41,452 bases of DNA from Bacteroidota bacterium (GTDB lineage: Bacteria; Bacteroidota; Bacteroidia; Flavobacteriales; Schleiferiaceae): NCBI GenBank assembly GCA_003045865.1, contig PZPB01000018.1:1-41452 (forward strand), given 5' to 3'. This document shows, in pieces, positions 24,042 through 33,423 of this stretch. Position 1 is the first letter of the stretch, and every line of letters begins with the position of its first letter. The notes under the pieces are model-generated. The model was not told the DNA's origin, ran no database searches, and was given only the letters and a program-made list of their open reading frames with translations. The position numbers and the translations under genes were made by a program.

Positions 24042-24688
24042 TATTCGCTTATGTAATAATCTTGGTAATCGGCACGATTAAAAGTGAAGTAGCTGGCAGG
24101 TAACTTAGGATTGGATTTAAAGCTATTTACAATTAAAGTAGTAACAGTGCCATTACTTCCCCATTGCTGTAGGCTGTAAACATGCTTGCTTGATTTTTCG
24201 ATACCAATCATAATCTTATCCACGGTAAGCGTGTTAACTGGTTTTAGGATTATATATTGGATGGTTTTGCCAGCAATTTGTTCGGTACCACCTAATTTAT
24301 AGCTATATCCTTTAGAGAAGGAGCTTAAGATTTTGCTTGGACTGATGCCCTCATCTTCTTCTTCATTATCGTAGCTGCTTATCTGTACCTCCTCATCTTC
24401 ATTTAAAATATTGTACAGTTTTTTTCCCGCTCTTATTTGCTCTATGCTTTCTAATTTTAAATGATAGTCATCTCCTTTAAGGGCGATGCTGCCGCTCTGA
24501 TTTTGAACTACGGGCGGCTCAACTTTACGATTTTCGAAGGTGTAACTGAATTCGAGGGAAATGCTAGCATAAGATTTCATCTTGGCGGAAGACTCCTCTA
24601 ATAAAGCTTTGGCTTCAACGTGACTAGCTTGAGAAAAAAGGCTGAAGCTGAGTAAAAGGGCTCCACTGATACTAAAAAACTTATGCAT
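24041..24688 (-). CDS. LolA-like outer-membrane lipoprotein carrier protein
   Basis: Periplasmic chaperone (215 aa) of the LolA fold that carries lipoproteins across the periplasm. The signal peptide covers about 1-21 (ALLLSFSLFSQA). The mature part begins with helix EAKALLEESSAKMKSYASIS, followed by the half-barrel strands (LEFSYTFEN, SGSIALKGDDYHLKLES, DKIMIGIEK). An acidic insertion DNEEEDEG in the middle is unusual. It sits between ftsK and lptF/G, an order repeatedly seen in Bacteroidota. Because the fold is shared by LolA and LolB-like proteins, substrate is inferred. Confidence 0.88.
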   Translation of the reverse strand: MHKFFSISGALLLSFSLFSQASHVEAKALLEESSAKMKSYASISLEFSYTFENRKVEPPVVQNQSGSIALKGDDYHLKLESIEQIRAGKKLYNILNEDEEVQISSYDNEEEDEGISPSKILSSFSKGYSYKLGGTEQIAGKTIQYIILKPVNTLTVDKIMIGIEKSSKHVYSLQQWGSNGTVTTLIVNSFKSNPKLPASYFTFNRADYQDYYISE

Positions 24689-24693
24689 AATGT

Positions 24694-27228
24694 TTATTCA
24701 GATTTGTTCTGGTGATTCAACAATTGTTCCAAAGAATGCTCGTCGGGAATTAATACTTCTCGGGCTTTAGAGCCTTCAAAATGACCGATAATTCCAGCCG
24801 ATTCTAATTGATCAACGATCCTTCCAGCCCGGTTATAACCCAGCTTTAGTTTGCGTTGCAGCATAGAGGCGGAACCCTGTTGACTGATTACCACTAAACG
24901 CGCGGCATCATTAAATAATACATCACGTTCAGAAGGATCTAAAATATCTACGCCTACGTTGCCATCTTCGTCTGCTCCTTTGTATTCGGGAAGCTGATAG
25001 GCTTCGGGATAAGCTTGCTGATTACCAATGAAATCGGTTATTTCTTCTACTTCGGGAGTGTCTACAAAAGCACATTGTAAACGAATCAGGTCCGAACCCT
25101 GGCTAAGAAGCATATCTCCTTTTCCAATCAACTGTTCAGCTCCACCGGCATCGAGGATGGTTCGTGAATCTATTTTGGAGGTTACTCTAAAAGCCACACG
25201 AGCAGGGAAGTTGGCTTTAATAATACCGGTAATTACGTTTACCGATGGTCTTTGGGTAGCTACAATAAGGTGAATACCAATGGCACGTGCCAACTGCGCT
25301 AAACGAGCAATAGGAGTTTCCACTTCTTTACCGGCGGTCATAATAAGGTCGGCAAATTCATCAATAACTAAAACAATATAGGGTAGGTATCGATGTCCTT
25401 GTTCAGGGTTTAAGCGCCTTTGAATAAATTTAGCATTGTACTCCTTAATGTTTCGCACCATCGCATCTTTAAGCAAGTCGTAACGCTGGTCCATCTCAAT
25501 ACAGAGACTGTTTAGAGTGTGAATTACTTTGGTAGTATCGGTGATAATGGCATCTTCCGTATCGGGTAGTTTAGCCAAATAATGACGCTCAATTTTATTG
25601 AAAAGGGTAAGTTCTACTTTTTTCGGATCTACCAAAACAAACTTCACTTGCGAAGGATGTTTCTTATATAGTAAGGACGTAAGAATAACGTTCAGCCCTA
25701 CCGATTTACCCTGTCCGGTTGCACCCGCCATTAAAAGGTGAGGCATTTTCGCTAAATCAGCTACATAGGTTTCATTACTAATGGTTTTACCAAAAGCAAT
25801 GGGCAGCTCCATATCGTTTTTTTGAAACTTCTCACTGGCAATTAAATTGCGCATGGGTACCACCTGCGGATTAGTGCTAGGCACTTCTATACCAATGGTT
25901 CCTTTGCCAGGAATGGGTGCGATAATACGAATACCTAAAGCCGCCAAAGAAAGAGCAATATCGTCTTCTAGGTTTTTAATTTTAGAGATGCGCACCCCAG
26001 GAGCTGGAACAATTTCATAGAGAGTAACCGTGGGACCTATTGTGGCTTTGATTTTGGAAATCTCTATTTTATAGTTGTTTAGAGTTTCAACAATCTTATT
26101 TTTATTTTCCGCTAATTCTTGATCGTTGCGAATAATATTGGTGCTGCCGAAGTCTTTTAAAAGTTCTAATGGTGGTGCTTTAAAGCGCGCTAATTCTAAT
26201 GTGGGATCGTATTCGCCAAATTCTTTAAGCTTACGTTTTACCTCCCTTGCCGTAAGTTCTTCCTCCGTTTCCGTGGTGTAAATCTCAAAATCCTCATCCC
26301 TAATAACTTCTTCAGTAACTTCAGTTTCCTTAGATGGGGTCTCTACTGGGCTATCCGCTTCAACATCAAATTCGATGTCATTCGTTGTTTCTTCGGTGGT
26401 CTTTTCCTCTATTTCGAGATCAATCTCTAAGTCAATTTCGGCCTCTGGCGCTGCAGTTTCTTCCGGAATTTCTTCTTCTTGCGCATCTGCCGTAGAGCGG
26501 TATTGATCGATAACCGCCGAACTTTCGGCCTCGGTTGTTCCAGGCCTTGCTTTACTTGCAGGGGCTTCTTGCGAGGAAGTTTCCAAACGAGACTCAGTTT
26601 CCTTATCTAATTTTTGAGGTTTAAACTTACGGAAGAAGGCAAGCACTATCTCTCCCGTCCATTTATTGCTAATGCTTAAAAAGAGTAAGAGAGTAATAAT
26701 TAAGATGATAATAGTTCCTATTGGTCCTGTTAGGGAGCTTAACCATGCTTCTAACCAATATCCAGTAGCACCTGCTAACTGGCCTTGACTGGGGATAAAG
26801 TAAGCGAGGGTACTAGGAATCCAAATTAAAAAGAAAAGCATGGCTGCCGAGGCTTGTCGCAAGGAATTCAACTTTAACTTAAAGGAAAAGCGCAAGCCAA
26901 TTAAAGTTAAGTACCAGCAAAATAGGAAGGCCGCTAAGCCAAACCATTCGAAAATAAACTGATGGGCTAATGCTGCACCAAATTTACCGAAAAGATTATT
27001 TGCCTGAATTTGAGGATCACTAAGCGATGACCAAAAACTGAAACGCACCAAGCTTTGATCGGCGGTCCAATTGTAGAGGTAGCTTATAAAAGCACCCATG
27101 AGAAAAAGCGCAAAAGCCATTAAACTTAAGCCCAACACGAAATGATTACTACGATTGCTAATAGCATTCTGCAGCCTACTGATATCAAATTTCTTGTCCG
27201 ACTTAGGGGTAACTTTCTTTTTCGCCAT
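24694..27228 (-). CDS. ftsK: DNA translocase FtsK/SpoIIIE family
   Basis: Septal DNA pump (844 aa) that clears chromosome ends during division and activates dimer resolution. Four membrane helices lie within about 30-190, followed by an acidic Glu/Thr-rich linker (about 205-320), then the motor: an alpha subdomain, Walker A GATGQGKSVG near residue 500 and Walker B IVLVIDEFADL near 620. The C-terminal winged-helix gamma domain (RKLKLGYNRAGRIVDQLE) reads KOPS-type DNA motifs. The linker is much shorter than in E. coli FtsK, as usual in this phylum. It heads the minus-strand operon ftsK-lolA-lptF/G-GT-GT-ribB. A perfect -7 box lies 17 nt upstream of the ATG. Confidence 0.96.
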   Translation of the reverse strand: MAKKKVTPKSDKKFDISRLQNAISNRSNHFVLGLSLMAFALFLMGAFISYLYNWTADQSLVRFSFWSSLSDPQIQANNLFGKFGAALAHQFIFEWFGLAAFLFCWYLTLIGLRFSFKLKLNSLRQASAAMLFFLIWIPSTLAYFIPSQGQLAGATGYWLEAWLSSLTGPIGTIIILIITLLLFLSISNKWTGEIVLAFFRKFKPQKLDKETESRLETSSQEAPASKARPGTTEAESSAVIDQYRSTADAQEEEIPEETAAPEAEIDLEIDLEIEEKTTEETTNDIEFDVEADSPVETPSKETEVTEEVIRDEDFEIYTTETEEELTAREVKRKLKEFGEYDPTLELARFKAPPLELLKDFGSTNIIRNDQELAENKNKIVETLNNYKIEISKIKATIGPTVTLYEIVPAPGVRISKIKNLEDDIALSLAALGIRIIAPIPGKGTIGIEVPSTNPQVVPMRNLIASEKFQKNDMELPIAFGKTISNETYVADLAKMPHLLMAGATGQGKSVGLNVILTSLLYKKHPSQVKFVLVDPKKVELTLFNKIERHYLAKLPDTEDAIITDTTKVIHTLNSLCIEMDQRYDLLKDAMVRNIKEYNAKFIQRRLNPEQGHRYLPYIVLVIDEFADLIMTAGKEVETPIARLAQLARAIGIHLIVATQRPSVNVITGIIKANFPARVAFRVTSKIDSRTILDAGGAEQLIGKGDMLLSQGSDLIRLQCAFVDTPEVEEITDFIGNQQAYPEAYQLPEYKGADEDGNVGVDILDPSERDVLFNDAARLVVISQQGSASMLQRKLKLGYNRAGRIVDQLESAGIIGHFEGSKAREVLIPDEHSLEQLLNHQNKSE

Positions 27229-27245
27229 TGTTTTATTTGGAACAG

Positions 27246-27273
27246 CAAAAATAAGACAATATTGTAGCCCAAA
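27246..27273 (-). promoter_or_regulatory. Bacteroidota-type promoter of the ftsK operon
   Basis: On the minus strand a TTTG (27270-27273) precedes a perfect TATTTTTG -7 box (27246-27253) by 16 nt. That spacing is a little short of the consensus, but both boxes match. The -7 box ends 17 nt before the ftsK ATG. It probably drives the six-gene run down to 19085. Confidence 0.6.
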
Positions 27274-27333
27274 GTGGCTTAAGTTTTCTATTTACTCACA
27301 AGCTGTTTTTAGCTCTCCCTCGAGGGCCAATTC

Positions 27334-28200
27334 TTAAAAACTAACTAAACTGCGATCGCTGCTGCTGCCCGCTATTATTCCATAGCCTCCACTTACATTC
27401 GAGAAAATTTGCACCGGCTCGCTAAAAGGACTTTCGTTAAAATCGCCTGCAGCTTGGGTAAGTCGGAAGCGATAAAAAGACTCACTGATGCTATGCAGGT
27501 AAACGTAAAAGCGATCGTTGTTCGAGAAGTCTTCCAAACGAATGTTAATTTCTTTACGTTGCCCATTAAATTGGTTGTCATCTAAAAAGGCTTCGGTACC
27601 ATAAGTGCGACTTTCGCCCTCGCCAAACGGATCCTGACTAAAACTAAAAAACTCTAAACTTGGATCGGCGGTACTAATGTATAATTGGTAAGGATTATCG
27701 ACGCTGCGGAGCTCAACTATATAGTAGTTTGATGTGCTGGCTTTATCCATAAAGTTAAACCGTAAGTCGCGCGTAGCCGTATCAAAGCGAACATTTTCAA
27801 TTAGCGTAATGTCAGGTACCCCGGTTTGTGCACTAACGGGGTCTAAATTAGGCGCACTAACCTCTAATCGATAGTTTCTGCCAGCCTCAATGGTATTGGC
27901 GGTGGTATAATAATAAAGGCTATCAAACAAGTTGTTCGGATCAAGAGCCGCTTGTAATTCAAAAGGGCTATTCGGAGCGTCGCTATAAAGCTTTGCGGTA
28001 TAGATATTACTTGTTTTCGGCTCCCGTGCCAGCATGGAATATACCGAAGTGCTAAGGTAAATCTTAGGACTTTGTCCATCTTCCAGACGGCCAGAAACCA
28101 CAATTTTATCCCCTGGATCAGGAATTTCGTAGTCAATTTCTTTTTCACAAGATGAAAAAATGAGGCTCAAGGCGAGAAGGGTAATTATATTTTTCATCAT
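27334..28200 (-). CDS. DUF4249-family outer-membrane lipoprotein
   Basis: Lipoprotein of 288 aa: a signal peptide with lipobox IFSSC, lipidated at Cys18, then EKEIDYEIPDPGDKIVVSG, the usual opening of DUF4249. The rest is beta-rich, with Ig-like spacing in the first half (YTAKLYSDAPNSPFELQ). It directly follows the TonB-dependent receptor (stop and ATG adjacent, 28200/28201). DUF4249 genes very often sit next to such receptors, which suggests a SusD-like lid or accessory role at the cell surface; that role is inferred and no ligand is known. It is the last gene of its unit. A CCCTCGAGGG palindrome lies downstream at 27317-27326. Confidence 0.85.
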   Translation of the reverse strand: MMKNIITLLALSLIFSSCEKEIDYEIPDPGDKIVVSGRLEDGQSPKIYLSTSVYSMLAREPKTSNIYTAKLYSDAPNSPFELQAALDPNNLFDSLYYYTTANTIEAGRNYRLEVSAPNLDPVSAQTGVPDITLIENVRFDTATRDLRFNFMDKASTSNYYIVELRSVDNPYQLYISTADPSLEFFSFSQDPFGEGESRTYGTEAFLDDNQFNGQRKEINIRLEDFSNNDRFYVYLHSISESFYRFRLTQAAGDFNESPFSEPVQIFSNVSGGYGIIAGSSSDRSLVSF

Positions 28201-30549
28201 TTAAAATTTAAACTGGTAAGAAACGGATGGAATAATAGGGAAGAGGCTAACTTGGTTTACTTTTCTTTCTCCCGCATTGTTGGTGCTTAGATAAAGAAAG
28301 AAAGGGTTTTGACGATTATAAGCATTGTAAAGCGAAATATTCCAACTGGCTTCGCCCCATTTGGTGGCATAATGCCAATTGAAGCCAAGGTCTAAACGAT
28401 GATAGGCGGGCATTTTCAGAGAGTTTCGGTCGCTGTATCTTTCATAAGAACCTCCTCCAAATGAATTAAATGGATTGGAGCTCATGCCGGGCAATAAAAT
28501 TTTAGCTACCGGAGCGGTAAAACTATTACCAGTGCCAAATACCCAAGTAAGACCAATATCAAAGCGCTTACTAAATTCATGATTCATCACTACGCTAATA
28601 TCATGGCGGCGATCATAGCGGTAAGGGAATAATTCGCCATTATTAAGGTTAGAAAATTGGCGGTTACTCCAGGCTAAGGTGTAGCCAACCCAACCCGTCG
28701 TTTTCCCTCGCTTTTTGCGGATTAACATTTCTAGGCCATAAGCTTCGCCGCGACCATCGGTTTCAACGGTGTTTTGCCAATCGGTAGAGCCAATAAAACT
28801 GGCACCTTCCTTATACTCTATAAGATTATCCATAATCTTATAGTAGGTTTCGGCACTAAATTCAAATTTACCCTTAGCTAAATTATGGGTGCTACCTAGG
28901 GCAACTTGCTGCGAAATTTGGGGCTTTACCTTGGCGGTAGAGCTAACCCAAAGGTCGGTTGGTAAACCAATACCACTATTGGATAGAAGATGAATGTATT
29001 GATTCATTAGGGCATAAGAACCTTTTAATGACCAATCATCATTAACCAAATAACGCGCAGCCACTCTAGGTTGTAGCGAGTGATAAAAAGCATCATCGTC
29101 GGTAAAATACATGGAATAATGTAGGCCGTAATTTAAACGCCATCTTTCGTTAAGTCGGTAATCATCTTCGATATAAGCAAATAAATCGTTCGCTTGGATA
29201 ACTTGCGAAAGATTTAGGATCGAGTCAATTTTAACGCCTGCGTATTCTTGGGCAATTTGCGCCACCCCTGGTTTGAAGGTGTGAAAGGTGTAACTCGCGC
29301 CATATTTTAAACTATGCTTGTTATTTATACTGTATTCTAAATCGTAACGTAAGCCATAGTCTCTAATAAGTGAAAAATATTCAAAGCCAGATCTACTTTC
29401 TTCGGTGGGATTTTTATAATAATTTTCAAAGCCAACACTGAAGCGATATTGCGAAAATGTAGCGGTTAAGTTGCTGAAGAGTTTATCGTTAAAAAGGTGA
29501 TTCCAACGTAAGGCGGCGGTGTGATTTCCCCAGCGGAGACTCGATTCATCATAACCTTCTTCGTCGCTAAAAAATCCATCAGTGTTATAATCTTGCCTTA
29601 TACCAAAATCATCGATACCAGTATAATAGCTTAAATAAAGTCGGTTTTTACGTGAAAAGATGTGGTTTACTTTGGCGTTTAAATCGGCAAAATAATAGCC
29701 AAACTCAGTGCCATCGGGAATAAATGGTCGTGCCAAGATGTCGTAATAAGTGCGCCTTCCCGAAAGGATAAAAGATGTTTTCTCTTTCCATATTGGTCCT
29801 TCAATAGTTAGTTTACTAAAGATGAGCCCCAGCGAGCCTTCGCCCTTAAACTCCTTTAAGTTTCCTTCTTTCATATCAATCTCCAGTACGGAACTCAATC
29901 TGCCGCCGAAGCGAGCGGGAAAACCACCTTTGGTGAGATTAACATTTTTAATAGCATCGGCATTAAAAACGGAGAAAAAGCCAAAGAGGTGAGAGGCATT
30001 GTAAACGGGTACTCCATCCAGTAAAATCAGGTTTTGATCGGGACTGCCACCACGCACATAAAAGCCAGTAGTTCCTTCATTGCCCGATTGTACTCCAGGT
30101 AATAATTGAATGGCGCGAATAATATCAACTTCTCCTAAAAAGGCGGGAATCTTTTTAATCTCCGCTACCGACAATTGTATTTCGCTCATTTGAACGCGGC
30201 TTACCTCTGCTTCCTTGGCTGTTACCACTACTTCTGCAAGCTGAGTATTGCCTTCTACCAGATCAATATCCAAATTAATATTGTTCTTAGTGAGCTTAAT
30301 GGGAAACTCTTGACTTCCATAACCAATAAATGAGGCGACTAATTTGTAATCCCCTGGCGGGAGACTTAAAGAGTAAAATCCAAAGGTGTTTGTGCTTGTT
30401 CCAATCGTTTTTCCTTCGATATAAAGGTTTACGCCAATAAGACGTTCTTGCGATTGACGGTCTTGCACATACCCACTAATGCTGAGATTTTGCGCACTGA
30501 GGGATAGGAATAAACAAGATAATAAGCTTATTATTAGAAACTTATGCAT
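28201..30549 (-). CDS. TonB-dependent receptor with N-terminal carboxypeptidase-like domain
   Basis: Outer-membrane active transporter (782 aa). After the signal peptide (1-19) comes a CarboxypepD_reg-like beta-sandwich (about 22-105: SISGYVQDRQSQERLIGVNL, TNTFGFYSLSLPPGDY). The plug follows (about 115-225, with GFYVRGGSPDQNLILLDGVP and KGGFPARFGGRLSSVLEI), then a 22-stranded barrel ending in the short VSYQFKF. No FecA-type signalling domain is present. Pairing with a DUF4249 lipoprotein is typical of Bacteroidota and distinguishes it from SusC/SusD loci. The substrate is not evident; peptides, metals or small organics are all possible. Confidence 0.93.
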   Translation of the reverse strand: MHKFLIISLLSCLFLSLSAQNLSISGYVQDRQSQERLIGVNLYIEGKTIGTSTNTFGFYSLSLPPGDYKLVASFIGYGSQEFPIKLTKNNINLDIDLVEGNTQLAEVVVTAKEAEVSRVQMSEIQLSVAEIKKIPAFLGEVDIIRAIQLLPGVQSGNEGTTGFYVRGGSPDQNLILLDGVPVYNASHLFGFFSVFNADAIKNVNLTKGGFPARFGGRLSSVLEIDMKEGNLKEFKGEGSLGLIFSKLTIEGPIWKEKTSFILSGRRTYYDILARPFIPDGTEFGYYFADLNAKVNHIFSRKNRLYLSYYTGIDDFGIRQDYNTDGFFSDEEGYDESSLRWGNHTAALRWNHLFNDKLFSNLTATFSQYRFSVGFENYYKNPTEESRSGFEYFSLIRDYGLRYDLEYSINNKHSLKYGASYTFHTFKPGVAQIAQEYAGVKIDSILNLSQVIQANDLFAYIEDDYRLNERWRLNYGLHYSMYFTDDDAFYHSLQPRVAARYLVNDDWSLKGSYALMNQYIHLLSNSGIGLPTDLWVSSTAKVKPQISQQVALGSTHNLAKGKFEFSAETYYKIMDNLIEYKEGASFIGSTDWQNTVETDGRGEAYGLEMLIRKKRGKTTGWVGYTLAWSNRQFSNLNNGELFPYRYDRRHDISVVMNHEFSKRFDIGLTWVFGTGNSFTAPVAKILLPGMSSNPFNSFGGGSYERYSDRNSLKMPAYHRLDLGFNWHYATKWGEASWNISLYNAYNRQNPFFLYLSTNNAGERKVNQVSLFPIIPSVSYQFKF

Positions 30550-30662
30550 GGGCTAGGTGGTGTTGTTTAAATCCTAAACGCAGGATTTTCTTTTTTAGAT
30601 GAAACTAAAATTTCCTTTCAGTATTATCTATCGGAGAGTCTTTTTAGGCCTCGTAAATTACC

Positions 30663-30670
30663 TATTTTTG
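30663..30670 (+). promoter_or_regulatory. Bacteroidota -7 box upstream of the arginase gene
   Basis: TATTTTTG matches TAnnTTTG exactly and ends 18 nt before the ATG at 30689. Because it lies inside the region that a longer open frame (from 30599) would translate, it argues that the longer start is not used. No clear -33 TTTG is seen at the usual distance (TTTTA at 30642-30646 is the nearest). Confidence 0.55.
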
Positions 30671-30688
30671 CAGCCTCAAATACACACA

Positions 30689-31633
30689 ATGGCTAAAGAA
30701 TTAGAAATCATCGGCGTTATGTCGGAGCTCGGTGCGGGAACGCGTGGTGCTTCCTTGGGTTTAGACGCCCTACAGGTTGCGAGCTTGAAGTACGATCGCA
30801 GCTTTTTCCAGCGGCATCCTGAAAAAAAAGTGGCGACCTTAAACCACCGACTTTACAAAGAAGTGCAAGAACCTTATGCGAAACGTCTCGATGCAATTGC
30901 CGAAATGTATCGTCGTATTGAAACCACGATAAGTAGCACCCTTAAAAAAGGGAAATTTCCGGTGGTTATTTCGGGCGATCATAGCAATGCTGGCGGAACA
31001 ATAGCGGGTATTAAAAGAGCTTACCCTAACAAAAGGTTAGGCGTAATTTGGGTAGATGCCCATGCCGATCTTCATTCTCCCTACACCAGCCCTAGTGGTA
31101 ATGTACACGGAATGCCTTTAGCTACCGCTTTGCATGAAGATAATATCGTTTGTCAGAATAATCAGCCAGAAGAAGAAACGATTTGGCATTGGAACGAAAT
31201 GAAGGGCTCTAATAAAAGAGTATTACCCAAAGACCTTGTTTTTATTGGGGTACGCAGTACTGAAGTGCCCGAACAAGAAATAATGAAGCGTTATAATATC
31301 CCTAATATTACCGTAGAGGAAAGTAAAAAGTTAGGCGCTGATAAAACCGTAGAAAAGGCATATTCTCATCTAAAAGATTGCGATATTATTTATGTGTCCT
31401 TTGATGTGGATAGCATGGATCCATCGGTAAGCGAAGGAACGGGTACGCCAGTACCGGGTGGCTTTTCGGAAATGGAAGTGCGTAATATCCTATTAGGCTT
31501 GGTACGGGATGAGCGTGTTTGTTGTTTCGAAATGGTAGAAATTAACCCTTTACTCGATTTAGAAGGAAATAGCATGGCTGAAGCGGCCTTCCGTATTTTT
31601 AAACCACTTTACGAATCTTTAGAAAACCAATAA
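30689..31633 (+). CDS. rocF: Arginase family ureohydrolase (arginase)
   Basis: Binuclear-manganese hydrolase converting arginine to ornithine and urea (314 aa from the chosen ATG). Metal ligands are all present: the His in VISGDHSNAGG, the Asp/His/Asp set in VDAHADLH, and the two Asp in SFDVDSMDPSV. The loop SPSGNVHGMPLA and the late ECxxxNP-like stretch EMVEINPLLD are typical of arginases rather than agmatinases. An open frame extends 30 codons upstream to 30599, but that extension crosses the promoter box at 30663 and the family begins with KELEIIGVMSELGAGTRG, so 30689 is preferred. argS follows after 6 nt, so both arginine-using genes are probably cotranscribed. A second ureohydrolase is at 39980. 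Confidence 0.9.
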   Translation: MAKELEIIGVMSELGAGTRGASLGLDALQVASLKYDRSFFQRHPEKKVATLNHRLYKEVQEPYAKRLDAIAEMYRRIETTISSTLKKGKFPVVISGDHSNAGGTIAGIKRAYPNKRLGVIWVDAHADLHSPYTSPSGNVHGMPLATALHEDNIVCQNNQPEEETIWHWNEMKGSNKRVLPKDLVFIGVRSTEVPEQEIMKRYNIPNITVEESKKLGADKTVEKAYSHLKDCDIIYVSFDVDSMDPSVSEGTGTPVPGGFSEMEVRNILLGLVRDERVCCFEMVEINPLLDLEGNSMAEAAFRIFKPLYESLENQ

Positions 31634-31639
31634 AAAAAT

Positions 31640-33418
31640 ATGCAGCATACCATTAGTAAAACCTTGTCAGAAACCTGTACGGGTGTTTTAAAAGATCTTT
31701 ATCAACTGGAAGTTGAAAGCATTGAATGGCAAGCAACTCGCAAAGAATTTGCAGGCGATTTGACCTTAGTGGTTTTTCCTTATCTGAAGGCGAGTCGCAA
31801 GAAGCCTGAGGATACCGCCCAAGAAATTGGCACTCTTTTACAAGAGCGTCATGCGGAGGTAAAAGCATTTAATGTGGTAAAAGGCTTTTTAAATATTTCC
31901 ATCAGCGACAGCTACTGGCAGGCGGTTTTACATGGTATTCAAGATTTAGAAAATTACGGCAAAGGGGAATCATTAGGACGCACAACCTTAGTGGAATACA
32001 GTTCTCCCAATACCAATAAGCCCTTACATTTAGGCCATATTCGCAATAACCTTTTAGGATATTCGGTAGCCGAAATTTTAAGCGCGGCAGGACACACTGT
32101 TAAAAAGGTGCAAATTATTAACGATCGTGGCATTCATATTTGTAAAAGTATGGTGGCGTGGCAGCATTTTGCGGAGGGTGAAACGCCCGAAACTAGCGGC
32201 CTTAAAGGCGATCATTTAGTGGGTAAATATTACGTTGCTTTTGATAAGGCCTACAAAGAGCAAATCGCTCAATTAATGGCGGAAGGTAAAACGGAAGAGG
32301 AGGCAAAAGAACATGCTCCTATCTTTCAAGAAGCCCGCGAAATGCTATTGAAATGGGAGCAAGGTGATGCCGCAGTTGTCGCTCTTTGGCAGAAGATGAA
32401 CGCTTGGGTTTATGCCGGCTTCGACGCAAGTTACCGCAGACTAGGTGTAAATTTCGACAAAAATTATTACGAATCTGAAACCTATCTTCTCGGCAAGAAA
32501 ATAGTAGAAGAGGGCGTGGCCAAAGGCGTATTCTTTAAAAAAGAAGATGGTTCTGTTTGGTGTGATTTAGAAGCGGAGAAGCTAGGCGAAAAACTTTTGC
32601 TTAGACGAGACGGTACTTCGGTTTATATGACTCAAGATATCGGTACGGCTATTCAACGTTATGAGGATTTCGGTATTGATGGGATGATTTATACGGTTGG
32701 TAATGAGCAGGATTATCATTTTCAAGTACTTTTTGCCATTCTTAAAAAATTGGGTTACGCTTGGGCCGAAAACTTGTATCACCTAAGCTATGGCATGGTG
32801 GATCTCCCTTCCGGGAAGATGAAATCGCGCGAAGGAACGGTGGTAGATGCCGATGATTTAATGGAGCAAATGATTTCTACCGCGCAAAAAATTTCGGAAG
32901 ACCTGGGTAAGACGGATGGTTTGAGTGAAGCAGAAAAAAATGCGACGCATGAAATGATTGGTCTAGGTGCCTTAAAATATTTTATACTCAAGGTAGATCC
33001 GCGCAAGCGCATGTTATTCAACCCCGAAGAGTCCATCGACTTTCAGGGAAATACCGGTCCTTTTATTCAATATACGCATGCTCGTATAAAATCGCTTCTG
33101 CGTAAAGCGGGCCAAATGAGCATACCAAATACAGGCGTTTACCAAAGTTTGGCAGGGATAGAAAGGGATTTGATTAAACAGATTTTGAACTTCCCCTCAA
33201 TTATTCAACAAGCGGCGGCCGATCATGCACCCTCATTAATAGCTAATTACGTGTACGATTTGGTGAAAACCTACAATGGTTTCTACCAGCAATTGGCCAT
33301 TTTAAACGATGAAAACCCAGCAGCCGTGCACTTCCGTATAGATTTGTCGCGTAAAACTGCTGCGGTAGTGTCGAGTGCTATGCGTTTACTGGGAATTACC
33401 GTGCCCGAACAGATGTAG
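31640..33418 (+). CDS. argS: Arginyl-tRNA synthetase
   Basis: Class I synthetase charging tRNA-Arg (592 aa). The N-terminal Arg-tRNA-synthetase additional domain (about 1-105) is followed by the HIGH-type signature SPNTNKPLHLGHIRNN in the Rossmann core. The KMSKS counterpart is GKMKSREGTVVDADDL. The C-terminal anticodon-binding DALR domain ends the protein (NDENPAAVHFRIDLSRKTA). It is complete and of standard length. It lies 6 nt downstream of arginase; the arrangement may tie arginine charging and degradation to one transcript, an inference from spacing. ffh follows with its own promoter. Confidence 0.97.
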   Translation: MQHTISKTLSETCTGVLKDLYQLEVESIEWQATRKEFAGDLTLVVFPYLKASRKKPEDTAQEIGTLLQERHAEVKAFNVVKGFLNISISDSYWQAVLHGIQDLENYGKGESLGRTTLVEYSSPNTNKPLHLGHIRNNLLGYSVAEILSAAGHTVKKVQIINDRGIHICKSMVAWQHFAEGETPETSGLKGDHLVGKYYVAFDKAYKEQIAQLMAEGKTEEEAKEHAPIFQEAREMLLKWEQGDAAVVALWQKMNAWVYAGFDASYRRLGVNFDKNYYESETYLLGKKIVEEGVAKGVFFKKEDGSVWCDLEAEKLGEKLLLRRDGTSVYMTQDIGTAIQRYEDFGIDGMIYTVGNEQDYHFQVLFAILKKLGYAWAENLYHLSYGMVDLPSGKMKSREGTVVDADDLMEQMISTAQKISEDLGKTDGLSEAEKNATHEMIGLGALKYFILKVDPRKRMLFNPEESIDFQGNTGPFIQYTHARIKSLLRKAGQMSIPNTGVYQSLAGIERDLIKQILNFPSIIQQAAADHAPSLIANYVYDLVKTYNGFYQQLAILNDENPAAVHFRIDLSRKTAAVVSSAMRLLGITVPEQM

Positions 33419-33423
33419 GTCAT

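Noticed and set aside
27317-27326. CCCTCGAGGG palindrome downstream of the DUF4249 gene as a terminator
   Set aside because: It is a perfect palindrome without loop and without a T run; a hairpin from it would be weak. It may be chance.
30599-30688. N-terminal extension of the arginase gene
   Set aside because: It crosses a perfect -7 promoter box, reads like untranslated leader, and the family's own N-terminus starts at 30689.
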